Numbered from the stretch's first letter, positions 16,821 through 25,573 are shown. The stretch: DNA of 64,000 nt from Palsa-504 sp963818225 (GCA_963818225.1 CAWFRO010000011.1:1240001-1304000); one strand, 5' to 3'. Made by a program: numbers and translations. Notes: a model not told the origin generated them from the sequence alone.

Positions 16821-17819
16821 GTGGCTGAGATTTTCTACGACGACAGCGCCGACCTGTCCGTCATCCAGCGCCGGCACGTCGCTGTCCTCGGATACGGCAG
16901 CCAGGGGCACGCCCACGCGCTCTCGCTCCGCGATTCGGGCGTGGACGTCCGGGTCGGCCTGCCCGAGGGATCCAAGAGCCGGGACAAGGCCGAGGGTGAC
17001 GGCCTGCGGGTGGTCACGCCCGCCGAGGCCTGCGAGGAAGCCGACCTGATCATGGTCCTGATCCCGGACCACCTGCAGCGCCAGCTTTATGCGGAGGCGA
17101 TCGCGCCCGCCCTGGTGGAAGGCGATGCGCTGTTCTTCGCCCACGGCCTGAACATCCGCTACAACCTCATCACCCCGCCGGACGGCGTGGACGTGTGCAT
17201 GGTCGCGCCCAAGGCCCCCGGCCACCTGGTCCGGCGCCAGTTCGTGCAGGGCCGCGGGGTGCCGGTGCTGGTCTGCGTGGAGCGGGACGCCACCGGCCAG
17301 GCCTGGCCGCTCACCCTGGCCTACGCCAAGGCCATCGGCGGGACCAAGGCGGGCGCGCTGAAGAGCACGTTCACCGAGGAGACCGAGACCGACCTGTTCG
17401 GCGAGCAGACGGTGCTGTGCGGCGGTGTGGCCGAGCTGATCAAGGCCGGCTTCGCCACCTTGGTCGAGGCCGGGTACCAGCCTGAGTCCGCCTACTTCGA
17501 GTGCCTGCACGAGATGAAGCTGATCGTCGACCTCATGTACGAGGGCGGCATCTCCAAGATGTACTGGTCGGTGTCTGACACCGCCGAGTACGGCGGCTAC
17601 ACCCGCGGGCCCCGGCTGATCAACGAGCAGACCCGCGAGGAGATGCGCCGCATCCTGGGCGAGATCCAGGACGGGACGTTCACCCGTGAGCTGGTCGAGG
17701 AGTTCGACGCGGGCAAGCCCAACTTCCTCAAGCGCCGCGAGGCCGAGCACAACGAGCAGATCGAGCAGGTCGGCGCCCGGCTCCGCCCGCTGATGTCCTG
17801 GCTCGAGGCGGATGACTAG
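16821..17819 (+). CDS. ilvC: Ketol-acid reductoisomerase (NADP+)
   Basis: Class I enzyme of 332 residues that isomerises and reduces acetolactate/acetohydroxybutyrate with Mg and NADPH. The Rossmann motif VLGYGSQGHAHALSLRDSG is near residue 25. The knotted C-terminal domain shows the metal ligands in ETETDLFGEQ and FECLHEMKLIVDLMYEGG, and the MYWSVSDTAEYGG segment. GTG start with AGAGAGG upstream, 52 bp after ilvN, so the last gene of ilvBNC. Confidence 0.96.
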   Translation: MAEIFYDDSADLSVIQRRHVAVLGYGSQGHAHALSLRDSGVDVRVGLPEGSKSRDKAEGDGLRVVTPAEACEEADLIMVLIPDHLQRQLYAEAIAPALVEGDALFFAHGLNIRYNLITPPDGVDVCMVAPKAPGHLVRRQFVQGRGVPVLVCVERDATGQAWPLTLAYAKAIGGTKAGALKSTFTEETETDLFGEQTVLCGGVAELIKAGFATLVEAGYQPESAYFECLHEMKLIVDLMYEGGISKMYWSVSDTAEYGGYTRGPRLINEQTREEMRRILGEIQDGTFTRELVEEFDAGKPNFLKRREAEHNEQIEQVGARLRPLMSWLEADD

Positions 17820-17869
17820 GCCTTGTCCGGCTTAAGCACGTTTGGCTGCTCCGGGCGGGGTAGCAGGTC

Positions 17870-18862
17870 ATGATGACCGTGACTACGACGCAGACCCTGA
17901 CCCGCCCCGCTGTCAACGGGGATGCGGCGTCCCGCCCGGAGCAGCAGACCGTCATCGCGGGTACGCGCCCGCGGCCTTCGTCCTCCGCGGGCGACGTGGT
18001 CGTGGCCTACCTGCGCACGCAGCAGCAGGCGCTGGCCGCCCGCGAGGGCACGGTGCGCGCCGACGAGTCCGACGCGGTTCACCAGATGCGGGTGGCCACC
18101 CGCAGGCTGCGTGCCGCCCTGCGCTCGTTCGGCCAGGTCATCCCGCGCCGCGACAGCGAGCACCTGGACGCCGAGCTGCAATGGCTCGGCCACGCCCTCG
18201 GGCGGGCGCGCGACGACGAGGTGCTCGCCGCGCACCTGCGGGACACCTTGCGGACCGTGCCGGCCGAGCTGCTCATCGGGCCGGTTCAGGCCCGCGTGCA
18301 AGGTCACTTCGCGCCCCGGCGCGCCGCGTCGAACGCCGCGGTTCTCGAGGCCTTCGACTCCCCGCGGTACGCCGCGCTGCTGGCCGAGCTGGACCGGCTG
18401 ACCCACGAGCCGCCGCACGGGCCGCAGGCGCAGGCCCCCGCCCGTGACGTCCTCCCGGCCGCCGTCCGGCGCGCCTACCGGCAGGCTGAGCGGCGGATGC
18501 GCCGGGCCCGGCAGACGCCGGCCGGGCCGGCCCGGGACGTCGCGCTGCACCAGGCCCGCAAGTCGGCCCGCCGGGCTCGTTACGCCGCGGAGGCCGTGGC
18601 TCCCGCGGCAGGCCAGCCGGCCCGCAAGTTCGCCGGGCAGATGAAGCGGATCCAGTCCGTGATCGGCGACCACCATGACACGGTGGCGGCCCGCCAGGAG
18701 GCGCGCGACCTGGGCATCGGCGCGTACCTGGCCGGCGAGAACGCCTTCACCTACGGCCTCCTGCACGAGCGCGAGTTCCGCCGGGCGCAGCAGCTCGAAG
18801 CCCGCGCCCGCCGGGACTGGCAGCGGGCCTCCCGCCGCCGGTACCGCCGCTGGATGAAGTAG
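17870..18862 (+). CDS. CHAD domain protein
   Basis: A 330-residue alpha-helical protein rich in Arg, His and Ala. CHAD repeats are visible as VHQMRVATRRLRAALRSF, LGRARDDEVLAAHL, LHQARKSARRARYAAEAV and GDHHDTVAARQEAR. CHAD domains bind polyphosphate through conserved His and Lys/Arg residues. No CYTH domain is attached, unlike many homologs. Starts 50 bp after ilvC in the same direction, but it is not a BCAA enzyme. Confidence 0.85.
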   Translation: MMTVTTTQTLTRPAVNGDAASRPEQQTVIAGTRPRPSSSAGDVVVAYLRTQQQALAAREGTVRADESDAVHQMRVATRRLRAALRSFGQVIPRRDSEHLDAELQWLGHALGRARDDEVLAAHLRDTLRTVPAELLIGPVQARVQGHFAPRRAASNAAVLEAFDSPRYAALLAELDRLTHEPPHGPQAQAPARDVLPAAVRRAYRQAERRMRRARQTPAGPARDVALHQARKSARRARYAAEAVAPAAGQPARKFAGQMKRIQSVIGDHHDTVAARQEARDLGIGAYLAGENAFTYGLLHEREFRRAQQLEARARRDWQRASRRRYRRWMK

Positions 18863-18876
18863 GACCTCAAAATAGT

Positions 18877-18893
18877 ATCTCGCATCCTGAGAC
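18877..18893. promoter_or_regulatory. BCAA operator copy 2 (upstream of leuB-ilvE)
   Basis: ATCTCGCATCCTGAGAC, 14 of 17 bases identical to the cimA copy; the TCTC/GAGA arms are intact around GCATCCT. It lies 15 bp after the CHAD gene stop and about 200 bp ahead of the small ORF that precedes leuB, so it probably controls the leuB unit. Confidence 0.65.
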
Positions 18894-19085
18894 GAGCGTC
18901 TTGAGGGCTGTCAGGGCCGAGCGGAGCGCAGGTAGCGTAGCAGGCACTATGCGGTGCCTTGCGTTCGTAGCTGGCCGCAGCGGGAACCTGTAAGAGGCTG
19001 ACCCGAGGGCAGGCCGGCGGACCCGCTGCGGAGGCTAAGCGCTGGCCGTAAGTCCCGCCTGCCGTCCCGATCAGGAGCTCCGCTC

Positions 19086-19262
19086 GTGTACGACATGTAT
19101 CCCTGGGATGAAGGTTCCGCCGCCGACGCCGCCGACGTCGCGGACGCGGTCCAGCCTGAGCCCGCCGTCAGCGCCGTGCAGGTCGCGCTGGACCGCCGCG
19201 ACAACGGCGGCGACCCGGCCACCGCACCGGGTACGCCCACGGCAAGCCCGGCGCGCCAGTAA
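19086..19262 (+). CDS. Small acidic protein encoded just before leuB
   Basis: A 58-residue ORF starting at GTG 19086 with AGGAG about 8 nt upstream (M-YDMYPWDEGSAADAADVADA), ending 9 bp before the leuB ATG. The AAGG overlapping its stop serves leuB. The N-terminal half is acidic and Ala-rich and the tail is Pro/Thr-rich. I recognise no family; position and ribosome site support translation. Confidence 0.6.
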   Translation: MYDMYPWDEGSAADAADVADAVQPEPAVSAVQVALDRRDNGGDPATAPGTPTASPARQ

Positions 19263-19271
19263 GGTTCTGCC

Positions 19272-20324
19272 ATGGCTTCACGAACGATCAGGCTCGCCGT
19301 CATCGGCGGAGACGGCATCGGCCCGGAGGTGGTGGCCGAGGCCCTTAAGGTCCTGCGGGCCGCGGCGCCCCAGGTCACCATCGACGAGACCAGCTACGAC
19401 CTCGGCGCCCGCCGCTGGCACCGCACCGGGGAGACGCTGCCGGACGCGGTGCTCGAGGAGATCAGGGCGCACGACGCGATCCTGCTCGGCGCGGTCGGTG
19501 ACCCGAGCGTGCCCAGCGGCGTGCTCGAGCGCGGCCTGCTGCTGCGGCTGCGATTCGAGCTTGACCACTACGTCAACCTGCGCCCGGTCCGCCTCTACCC
19601 GGGCGTCGCCTCGCCGCTGGTCGGCGCCCGGCCGGAGACGGTCGACATGGTGGTGGTCCGGGAGGGCACCGAGGGCCCGTACACCGGCGCGGGCGGCGTG
19701 ATGCGCAAGGGCACGCCCGATGAGGTTGCCACCCAGGAGAGCCTGAACACCGCGTTCGGGGTCCAGCGGGTGGCCAGGTATGCGTTCGCCCGGGCGCTGG
19801 CCCGGCCGCGCCGCAAGCTGACTCTGGTGCACAAGACGAACGTCCTGACCTACGCCGGCGACCTGTGGCAGCGCACCGTCGACGGCCTGGCCAAGGAGTT
19901 CGCCGATGTCGCGGTCGACTACTGCCACGTCGACGCCGCGTCGATGTTCTTCGTCTCCCAGCCCGAGCGCTTCGACGTCATCGTCACCGACAACCTCTTC
20001 GGTGACATCCTCACCGACCTCGGCGCCGCCGTGGCCGGTGGCATCGGGCTCGCGGCCAGCGGCAACATCAACCCCGACGGCACCGCGCCCAGCATGTTCG
20101 AGCCGGTGCACGGCAGCGCGCCGGACATCGCCGGGCAGCAGAAGGCCGACCCGACCGCGGCCATCTTGTCCGCCGCGATGCTCTGCGAGCACCTGGGGCT
20201 GTCTGCCGAGGCGGCCCGGATCGAGCAGGCCGTGGCCGAGGACCTGGTGGAGCGCCAGGGCGCCTGGGCCGCGCGCACCACCGTCGAGGTGGGCGACGAC
20301 ATCGCCGAACGAGTAGCCGGCTGA
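19272..20324 (+). CDS. leuB: 3-isopropylmalate dehydrogenase
   Basis: NAD-dependent oxidative decarboxylation of 3-isopropylmalate in leucine synthesis, 350 residues. Signatures: IGGDGIGPEVVAEAL at the N-terminus, the substrate-binding LRLRFELDHYVNLRPV, and the metal-binding DNLFGDILTDLGAAVAGGIGLA followed by the adenine-loop HGSAPDIAG. Sits between the small ORF and ilvE; no leuC, leuD or leuA lies in this window. Confidence 0.95.
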   Translation: MASRTIRLAVIGGDGIGPEVVAEALKVLRAAAPQVTIDETSYDLGARRWHRTGETLPDAVLEEIRAHDAILLGAVGDPSVPSGVLERGLLLRLRFELDHYVNLRPVRLYPGVASPLVGARPETVDMVVVREGTEGPYTGAGGVMRKGTPDEVATQESLNTAFGVQRVARYAFARALARPRRKLTLVHKTNVLTYAGDLWQRTVDGLAKEFADVAVDYCHVDAASMFFVSQPERFDVIVTDNLFGDILTDLGAAVAGGIGLAASGNINPDGTAPSMFEPVHGSAPDIAGQQKADPTAAILSAAMLCEHLGLSAEAARIEQAVAEDLVERQGAWAARTTVEVGDDIAERVAG

Positions 20325-20399
20325 CCCGCGTAATCGCACCGCGGCGCGGGTCAGTCCTCCGGCTAAGGTTGTTACCACGGCGATGAGGAAGTACTGATC

Positions 20400-21500
20400 A
20401 TGATTGATTTCGATATCCGCCCCTCGGCGCACCCGGTGCCCGCCGCCGAGCGCGAGGAGATGCTGCGCTCGCCGGCCTTCGGCCAGCTGTTCACCGACCA
20501 CATGATCACGCTGCGCTGGTCGGCCGAACGCGGCTGGCACGACGGCCGCCTCGAGCCGTACGGGCCGTTCACCCTGGACCCGGCCACCGCGGTGTTCCAC
20601 TACTCCCAGGAGTTCTTCGAGGGCCTGAAGGCCTACCGCCAGGACAACGGCTCGATCACCATGTTCCGGCCGGAGGCCAACGCGGCCCGGTTCAACCGGT
20701 CAGCAGTGCGGATGGCCATGCCGGAGCTGCCGGAGGATGCCTTCGTCCGGGCCTTGGAGCTGCTGGTCGCCCAGGATCGCGACTGGGTGCCCTCGGGCGA
20801 GGGGTACAGCCTGTACCTGCGGCCGTTCATGATCGCGACCCAGCGCGGCCTCGGCGTCAACCACCCGTCGAACGAATACCTGTTCTGCGTCATCGCCTCG
20901 CCCGCCGCGTCGTATTTCAGCGGCGGGGTCAAGCCGGTCACCGTGTGGCTGTCCGAGGACTACACCCGGGCCGCCCCGGGCGGTACCGGCGCGGTCAAGG
21001 CGGGCGGCAACTACGCGGCCGCGTTCGTGGCCCAGCAGCAGGCCGTGGACCAGGGCTGCGACCAGGTGGTCTGGCTCGACGCCGCGGAGCACCGCTGGGT
21101 CGAGGAAATGGGCGGCATGAACCTGTTCTTCGTCTTCGGCGCCGCGGGCGGCGAGGGGCCGCAGATCATGACCCCCGCGCTGACCGGGACCCTGCTGCCC
21201 GGCATCACCCGCGACTCGCTGCTGCGGCTGGCCCCCGAGCTCGGCATCAAGGCCTCCGAGGACCGGATCTCCGTTGAGGCGTGGCGCGCGCAGTGCGCGT
21301 CCGGCGAGCTGACCGAGGTGTTCGCCTGCGGGACCGCCGCCGTGGTGACCCCGGTCGGCCGGGTCAAGGGCGCCTCAGGCGAGTGGCTGGTCGGCGACGG
21401 TGCCCCCGGCCTGGTGACCATGCGCCTGCGCGATGAGCTGATCGGCATCCAGAACGGCCGCCTCGCCGACCCCTTCGGCTGGCTGCACAAAGTCTGCTGA
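20400..21500 (+). CDS. ilvE: Branched-chain amino acid aminotransferase
   Basis: PLP-dependent fold-type IV transaminase, 366 residues, the last step for Val, Leu and Ile. The PLP lysine is in GAVKAGGNYAAAF; other signatures are YSQEFFEGLKAYR, LYLRPFMIAT and the C-terminal EVFACGTAAVVTPVG. ATG start 75 bp after leuB with GAGGAAG before it; the same transcript is likely. A perfect terminator hairpin follows. Confidence 0.95.
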   Translation: MIDFDIRPSAHPVPAAEREEMLRSPAFGQLFTDHMITLRWSAERGWHDGRLEPYGPFTLDPATAVFHYSQEFFEGLKAYRQDNGSITMFRPEANAARFNRSAVRMAMPELPEDAFVRALELLVAQDRDWVPSGEGYSLYLRPFMIATQRGLGVNHPSNEYLFCVIASPAASYFSGGVKPVTVWLSEDYTRAAPGGTGAVKAGGNYAAAFVAQQQAVDQGCDQVVWLDAAEHRWVEEMGGMNLFFVFGAAGGEGPQIMTPALTGTLLPGITRDSLLRLAPELGIKASEDRISVEAWRAQCASGELTEVFACGTAAVVTPVGRVKGASGEWLVGDGAPGLVTMRLRDELIGIQNGRLADPFGWLHKVC

Positions 21501-21553
21501 ACCCGGGCCCGGACCTGACGCCCGGCCGGCCCCGTCGTACCCGCCAGCAATAT

Positions 21554-21576
21554 CACGGTGCCCTGCGGGCACCGTG
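21554..21576 (+). terminator. ilvE terminator hairpin
   Basis: CACGGTGCCC-TGC-GGGCACCGTG, a perfect 10-bp stem with a 3-nt loop, 53 bp after the ilvE stop, followed by a short pyrimidine-rich TCTTCC. Confidence 0.75.
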
Positions 21577-21828
21577 TCTTCCCGGTTGCGCCGAGGGCCT
21601 GACGACCCGGCGCCAACCCCCGGCATCCCGGGGAGCCGGGGCCATGCCCCGCTACCGCCGCGGGCCCGGCGTGAGGACGCCGCCGGCGCCGTCGGCACCC
21701 CGCGTCATATACAAACTGTAATTATGCGGTTACCATGAGCAATATAAAGTGGGCCCTGCACGGCCGGGACCGTCTCCGTCGGCTGACCCTCGGTACCACC
21801 GCACGGGACGCAGCCAAGGGGGCAGGTC
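21577..21828. other. Intergenic region with AT-rich promoter-like stretch
   Basis: Between the ilvE terminator and the beta-propeller gene. Bases 21706-21750 are unusually AT-rich for this genome (CATATACAAACTGTAATTATG, AATATAAAG) and are the likely promoter of the secreted protein. I see no other element. Confidence 0.4.
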
Positions 21829-23238
21829 ATGCATGCACTACGGGACCAACAGGCCGGCGCAGGGCAGCGCGGCGCGATCCCAGCCCGCTGGCGCGCCGCC
21901 GTCGTCGTCACCGGGGCGGCGGTACTGTCACTGGCCGCCGGCACGATGCCCGCCTGGGCCGCAGGCGGCCATACCGTGACCGCCGCCGAGCCCGCCGCCG
22001 TCCCCGTCGGCGGCCACCCGTACGCGGTGGCCGTGGACCCCGCGGCCGGGACCGTCTACGTGACCGACGAGGGTAATGACACGGTGTCGGTGATCGACGC
22101 GGCGACCGGCACCGTGACCGCCGCCATCCCCGTCGGCACCGCCCCGGACGGGGTGGCGGTGGCTCCTGCCACCGGGAACGTCTACGTGGCCAACTTCGGC
22201 GATGGCACGGTGTCGGTGATCGCCCGGGCGAGCCGTAAAGTGACCGCCACCATCCACGTCGGCGAGAGCCCGGCCGCGGTGGCGGTGGATCCTGCCAACG
22301 GGGCCGTCTACGTGGCCAACGACGGCGCTAACACGGTCTCGGTGATCGCCGGGGCGACCCGTAAAGTGACCGCCACCATCCACGTCGGCGAGAGCCCGGT
22401 CGGGGTGGCGGCGGACCCCGTCGCCGGGACCGTCTACGTGGCCAACTTGAACAGTCAGACGGTGTCGGTGATCAAGGCGGCGACCCATACCGTGACCGCT
22501 ACGGTCCCGGTCGGCTCCGCCCCGGCCGCGGTGGCGGCGGACCCCTCCGCCGGGACCGTCTACGTGGCCAACGACGGCGACAACACGGTGTCGGTGATCG
22601 ACGTGGCGACCCGTAAGGTGACCGCCACCATCCCGGTGGGCAACGGCCCGGACGGGGTGGCTGCGGACCCTGGCGCCCGGACCGTCTACGTGGCCAATTC
22701 CGGCGATGGCACGGTATCGGTGATCGACGTGGCGACCGGTAAAGTGACCGCCACCATCCCGGTGGGCAGCGAGCCGGTCGGGGTGGCGGCGGACCTGGCT
22801 AATCACACCGCCTACGTGGTCAACTACGGGGATGGCACGGTCTCGGTGATCAGCGCGCCGGTCTCGGGTCCGATCGTGTCGGGCTACCGCGCCTCCCTGT
22901 GCCTCGCCGACCGCGGTGACTCCGCCGCCAACAAGACCCCCGTCACGGTCGCCACCTGCGACGGCAGCCCCGGCCAGTACTGGACCGTCACCGGCGCAGG
23001 CACCCTGCAGATCAACGGCAAATGCCTGGACATCTACCGCGACGAGAAAACCAACAAGGCCCCCGTCGAGCTCTGGACCTGCACCGGCGGCGCCAACCAG
23101 CAATGGCAGGCCACCGCCGGGACCCTGGTCAACCCGGTCTCCGGCAAGTGCCTCGAAGACCCCAGCACCACCCCCGGCGCCCAGCTGGAGATCTACACCT
23201 GCACCGGCGGCGCCAACCAGCAATGGAACCTCCCCTGA
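21829..23238 (+). CDS. Secreted seven-bladed YVTN beta-propeller with C-terminal ricin-type lectin domain
   Basis: 469 residues. An N-terminal signal peptide (WRAAVVVTGAAVLSLAAG...AWAA) is followed by seven near-identical 42-residue repeats. The core of each is VAxDPxxGTVYVANxGDxTVSVI then xATxKVTATIPVGxxP, which fits a closed seven-bladed propeller. The last 120 residues are a beta-trefoil with three QxW motifs (GQYW, NQQWQ, NQQWN) and four or more Cys, i.e. a carbohydrate-binding ricin B module. It likely works outside the cell on glycans; the enzymatic role, if any, is unknown. Confidence 0.85.
   Translation: MHALRDQQAGAGQRGAIPARWRAAVVVTGAAVLSLAAGTMPAWAAGGHTVTAAEPAAVPVGGHPYAVAVDPAAGTVYVTDEGNDTVSVIDAATGTVTAAIPVGTAPDGVAVAPATGNVYVANFGDGTVSVIARASRKVTATIHVGESPAAVAVDPANGAVYVANDGANTVSVIAGATRKVTATIHVGESPVGVAADPVAGTVYVANLNSQTVSVIKAATHTVTATVPVGSAPAAVAADPSAGTVYVANDGDNTVSVIDVATRKVTATIPVGNGPDGVAADPGARTVYVANSGDGTVSVIDVATGKVTATIPVGSEPVGVAADLANHTAYVVNYGDGTVSVISAPVSGPIVSGYRASLCLADRGDSAANKTPVTVATCDGSPGQYWTVTGAGTLQINGKCLDIYRDEKTNKAPVELWTCTGGANQQWQATAGTLVNPVSGKCLEDPSTTPGAQLEIYTCTGGANQQWNLP
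22012..22854 (+). repeat. About seven 126-bp in-frame repeats (beta-propeller blades)
   Basis: Each unit of about 126 bp encodes one blade with GTVYVAN...TVSVI. Several neighbours are nearly identical in DNA (for example the GTAAAGTGACCGCCACCATC block), indicating recent duplication or gene conversion and a risk of assembly collapse. Confidence 0.75.
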
Positions 23239-23363
23239 CCGCGCTCGCCGCGGCGCCCGGCCCGCAGCCCCCGAACACCCGAGCCCGGCACCCCGGCCCC
23301 ACTTACAAAGCTGGCGCAAGGCGTCTGTAGCGTCCCAAACTGGCCATCGTCATGGATAACCTC

Positions 23364-23380
23364 GTCTCGGATGCTGAGAC
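23364..23380. promoter_or_regulatory. BCAA operator copy 3 (upstream of cimA)
   Basis: GTCTCGGATGCTGAGAC with perfect GTCTC/GAGAC arms, 40 bp before the cimA leader peptide. Compare the sites at 13917 and 18877. Confidence 0.7.
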
Positions 23381-23420
23381 AGGCGCGGCAGCATGCGGAC
23401 CGGTGTGGCACACTGGGCCC

Positions 23421-23465
23421 ATGACGTCAGGCCGCATCATTATCGGCTGGCGCGTCGGCAGCTAG
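23421..23465 (+). CDS. cimA leader peptide
   Basis: A 14-residue ORF (MTSGRIIIGWRVGS) with three consecutive Ile codons (ATC ATT ATC), followed after 53 bp by a strong terminator and then cimA, an isoleucine-pathway gene. It is a classic attenuation layout. No clear ribosome site precedes the ATG, so it may be leaderless, as for the ilv leader. Confidence 0.75.
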   Translation: MTSGRIIIGWRVGS

Positions 23466-23518
23466 GGCCCCGGCCCTGGCGCCCGGGCGGTGCAAAGCCC
23501 CGGGCACGTCGGCGCGCA

Positions 23519-23553
23519 GACCTCTCGCGTACTCGCGAGGGGTCTTTTCTTTT
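23519..23553 (+). terminator. cimA attenuator terminator
   Basis: GACC-T-CTCGCG (23519-23529) pairs with CGCGAG-G-GGTC (23534-23544) around a TACT loop: 11 bp including one G-U, then TTTTCTTTT. It lies between the leader ORF and the cimA ATG, so it can only act as an attenuator. Confidence 0.8.
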
Positions 23554-23588
23554 GGCCGCACAAGCCGCAAAACTCTGGAGAACCCGAA

Positions 23589-25175
23589 ATGCTCGACGAC
23601 AGCTTCCACGTCTACGACACCACCCTGCGCGACGGCGCGCAGCAGGAGGGACTCAACCTCACCGTCGCCGACAAGCTGGTCATCGCGCGCCAGATCGACA
23701 GCCTGGGCGTCGGGTTCATCGAGGGCGGCTGGCCAGGCGCGATCCCGAAGGACACCGAGTTCTTCCGCCGCGCCGCTACCGAGCTGGACCTCAAGCACGC
23801 GCAGCTCGCCGCGTTCGGCGCGACCCGCCGGCCCGGCGCCAAGGCGGCCGATGACCCTCAGGTCGCCGCGCTGCGCGAGTCAGGCGCGCCGGTCGTGACC
23901 CTCGTCGCGAAGAGTCACGACCGGCACGTCCTGCTCGCCCTGAAGACCACGCTCGAGGAGAACCTCGAGATGATCGCCGACACCATCACCCACCTGCGCG
24001 GCAACGGCCAGCGGGTCTTCCTCGACGCGGAGCACTTCTTCGACGGCTACACGTCCAACCCGGCCTACGCCCTCGAGGTGGTCAGGACCGCCGCGGCGGC
24101 CGGCGCCGACGTCATCGCGCTGTGCGACACCAACGGCGGCATGCTCCCCGCCGAGCTGGGCGACGCGGTCAACCAGGTGCGCGAGGCCACCCAGGCCCGC
24201 CTGGGCATCCACTGCCACGACGACACCGCCTGCGGCGTGGCCAACACGCTGACCGCGGTGGACGCGGGCGTCACCCACGTGCAGGGCACCGCGAACGGCT
24301 ACGGGGAACGGGCCGGCAACGCCAACCTGTTCAGCGTGGTGGCCGGCCTGCAGCTGAAGAAGGGCCGCCCGGTCCTGCCCGAAACCGGCTTCCAGGAGAT
24401 GACCAGGATCGCGCACGCGATCAGCGAGGTCACCAACGTCGCGCCGAACACCCACCAGCCCTACGTCGGGCTCAGCGCCTTCGCCCACAAGGCCGGGCTG
24501 CACGCCTCGGCGATCAAGGTCGACCCGATGCTCTACCAGCACATCGACCCCGCGCTGGTCGGCAACGACATGCGGATGCTGGTCTCGGACATGGCCGGCC
24601 GCGCCTCGGTCGAGCTGAAGGGCCGCGAGCTCGGCTACGACCTGTCCGGCGACAAGGCGGCGATCGGCCGGGTCACCGAACGGGTCAAGGCGATGGAGGC
24701 CCGCGGCTACACCTTCGAGGCGGCCGACGCGAGCTTCGAGCTGCTGCTGCGCGACGAGCTCGGCCAGCGCCGCGAGTACTTCGCCGTCGAGTCCTGGCGG
24801 GTCATCGTCGAGCGGCACCCGGATCATCGGATGACCAGCGAGGCCACCGTCCGGCTGGAGGCCAAGGGCGAGCGGCTGGTCGCGGTGGGCGAGGGCAACG
24901 GCCCGGTGAACGCGCTGGACAAGGCGCTGCGCGCGGCGCTGGAGCAGATCTACCCCGAGCTCGCCTCGCTCGAGCTCACCGACTACAAGGTCCGCATCCT
25001 GGCCGGGACGCACGGCACCGGGGCGGTCACCCGGGTGCTGATCGACTCCGACGACGGCGCCGGCCAGTCCTGGAGCACGGTCGGCGTGGACGAGAACATC
25101 ATCGCCGCCTCGTGGCACGCCCTGGAGGAGGCCGTCACCTACTGCCTGCTCCGTTCCGGCCGCGTGCCCGGCTGA
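23589..25175 (+). CDS. cimA: Citramalate synthase
   Basis: Condenses pyruvate and acetyl-CoA to citramalate, the threonine-independent route to 2-oxobutyrate and isoleucine. The ATG at 23589 starts the family's N-terminus (HVYDTTLRDGAQQEGLNLTV) and has GGAG upstream; the upstream in-frame codons belong to the attenuator. The DRE-TIM barrel shows IHCHDDTACGVANTLTAVDAG and GTANGYGERAGNANL, and the C-terminal regulatory domain is complete (529 residues in all). It resembles 2-isopropylmalate synthase, but the TxxDGxQQ N-terminus and the Ile leader favour CimA. Confidence 0.92.
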   Translation: MLDDSFHVYDTTLRDGAQQEGLNLTVADKLVIARQIDSLGVGFIEGGWPGAIPKDTEFFRRAATELDLKHAQLAAFGATRRPGAKAADDPQVAALRESGAPVVTLVAKSHDRHVLLALKTTLEENLEMIADTITHLRGNGQRVFLDAEHFFDGYTSNPAYALEVVRTAAAAGADVIALCDTNGGMLPAELGDAVNQVREATQARLGIHCHDDTACGVANTLTAVDAGVTHVQGTANGYGERAGNANLFSVVAGLQLKKGRPVLPETGFQEMTRIAHAISEVTNVAPNTHQPYVGLSAFAHKAGLHASAIKVDPMLYQHIDPALVGNDMRMLVSDMAGRASVELKGRELGYDLSGDKAAIGRVTERVKAMEARGYTFEAADASFELLLRDELGQRREYFAVESWRVIVERHPDHRMTSEATVRLEAKGERLVAVGEGNGPVNALDKALRAALEQIYPELASLELTDYKVRILAGTHGTGAVTRVLIDSDDGAGQSWSTVGVDENIIAASWHALEEAVTYCLLRSGRVPG

Positions 25176-25327
25176 GCACGCGAACCGCGGGCCGCTGACC
25201 CGCTCCGCCGTCGGCGTCGTTACGCCGGAGTTGGAGTAACCGAAACGCGGCGCCTCCACCGGGCCCGTTCGGCATCATAATGAGACCCCAGGCGCCAGCG
25301 GGATGGTAAGGGATTTACGGTAGGGGC

Positions 25328-25573
25328 ATGGACGACACGGAGATCCTGGCTCATATCGACGACCTCATCCAGACCGAGCACAAGCTCCGCGGTCAGCTAG
25401 CGGCAGGTCAGCTGACCAGCACTCGGGAGCGCGAGGAGCTGCGGGCCGCCGAAGAAGCCCTCGACCAGTGCTGGGACCTGCTGCGGCAGCGGCGGGCCCG
25501 CCGCGAGTTCGGGGAGAACCCGAATGAGGCGAACGCCCGGCCTGCCGGCGAGGTCGAAGGGTACATGCAGTAG
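25328..25573 (+). CDS. DUF2630 family protein
   Basis: An 81-residue, highly charged alpha-helical protein (ILAHIDDLIQTEHKLRGQL ... LDQCWDLLRQRRARREFG) that matches DUF2630, a small actinobacterial family of unknown function. The ATG is preceded by GGTAGGGGC. Confidence 0.85.
   Translation: MDDTEILAHIDDLIQTEHKLRGQLAAGQLTSTREREELRAAEEALDQCWDLLRQRRARREFGENPNEANARPAGEVEGYMQ

Noticed and set aside
18949..18993. Short ORF MRCLAFVAGRSGNL upstream of leuB as a leucine attenuator
   Set aside because: Only two Leu codons, not clustered, and no terminator hairpin with a T-run follows.
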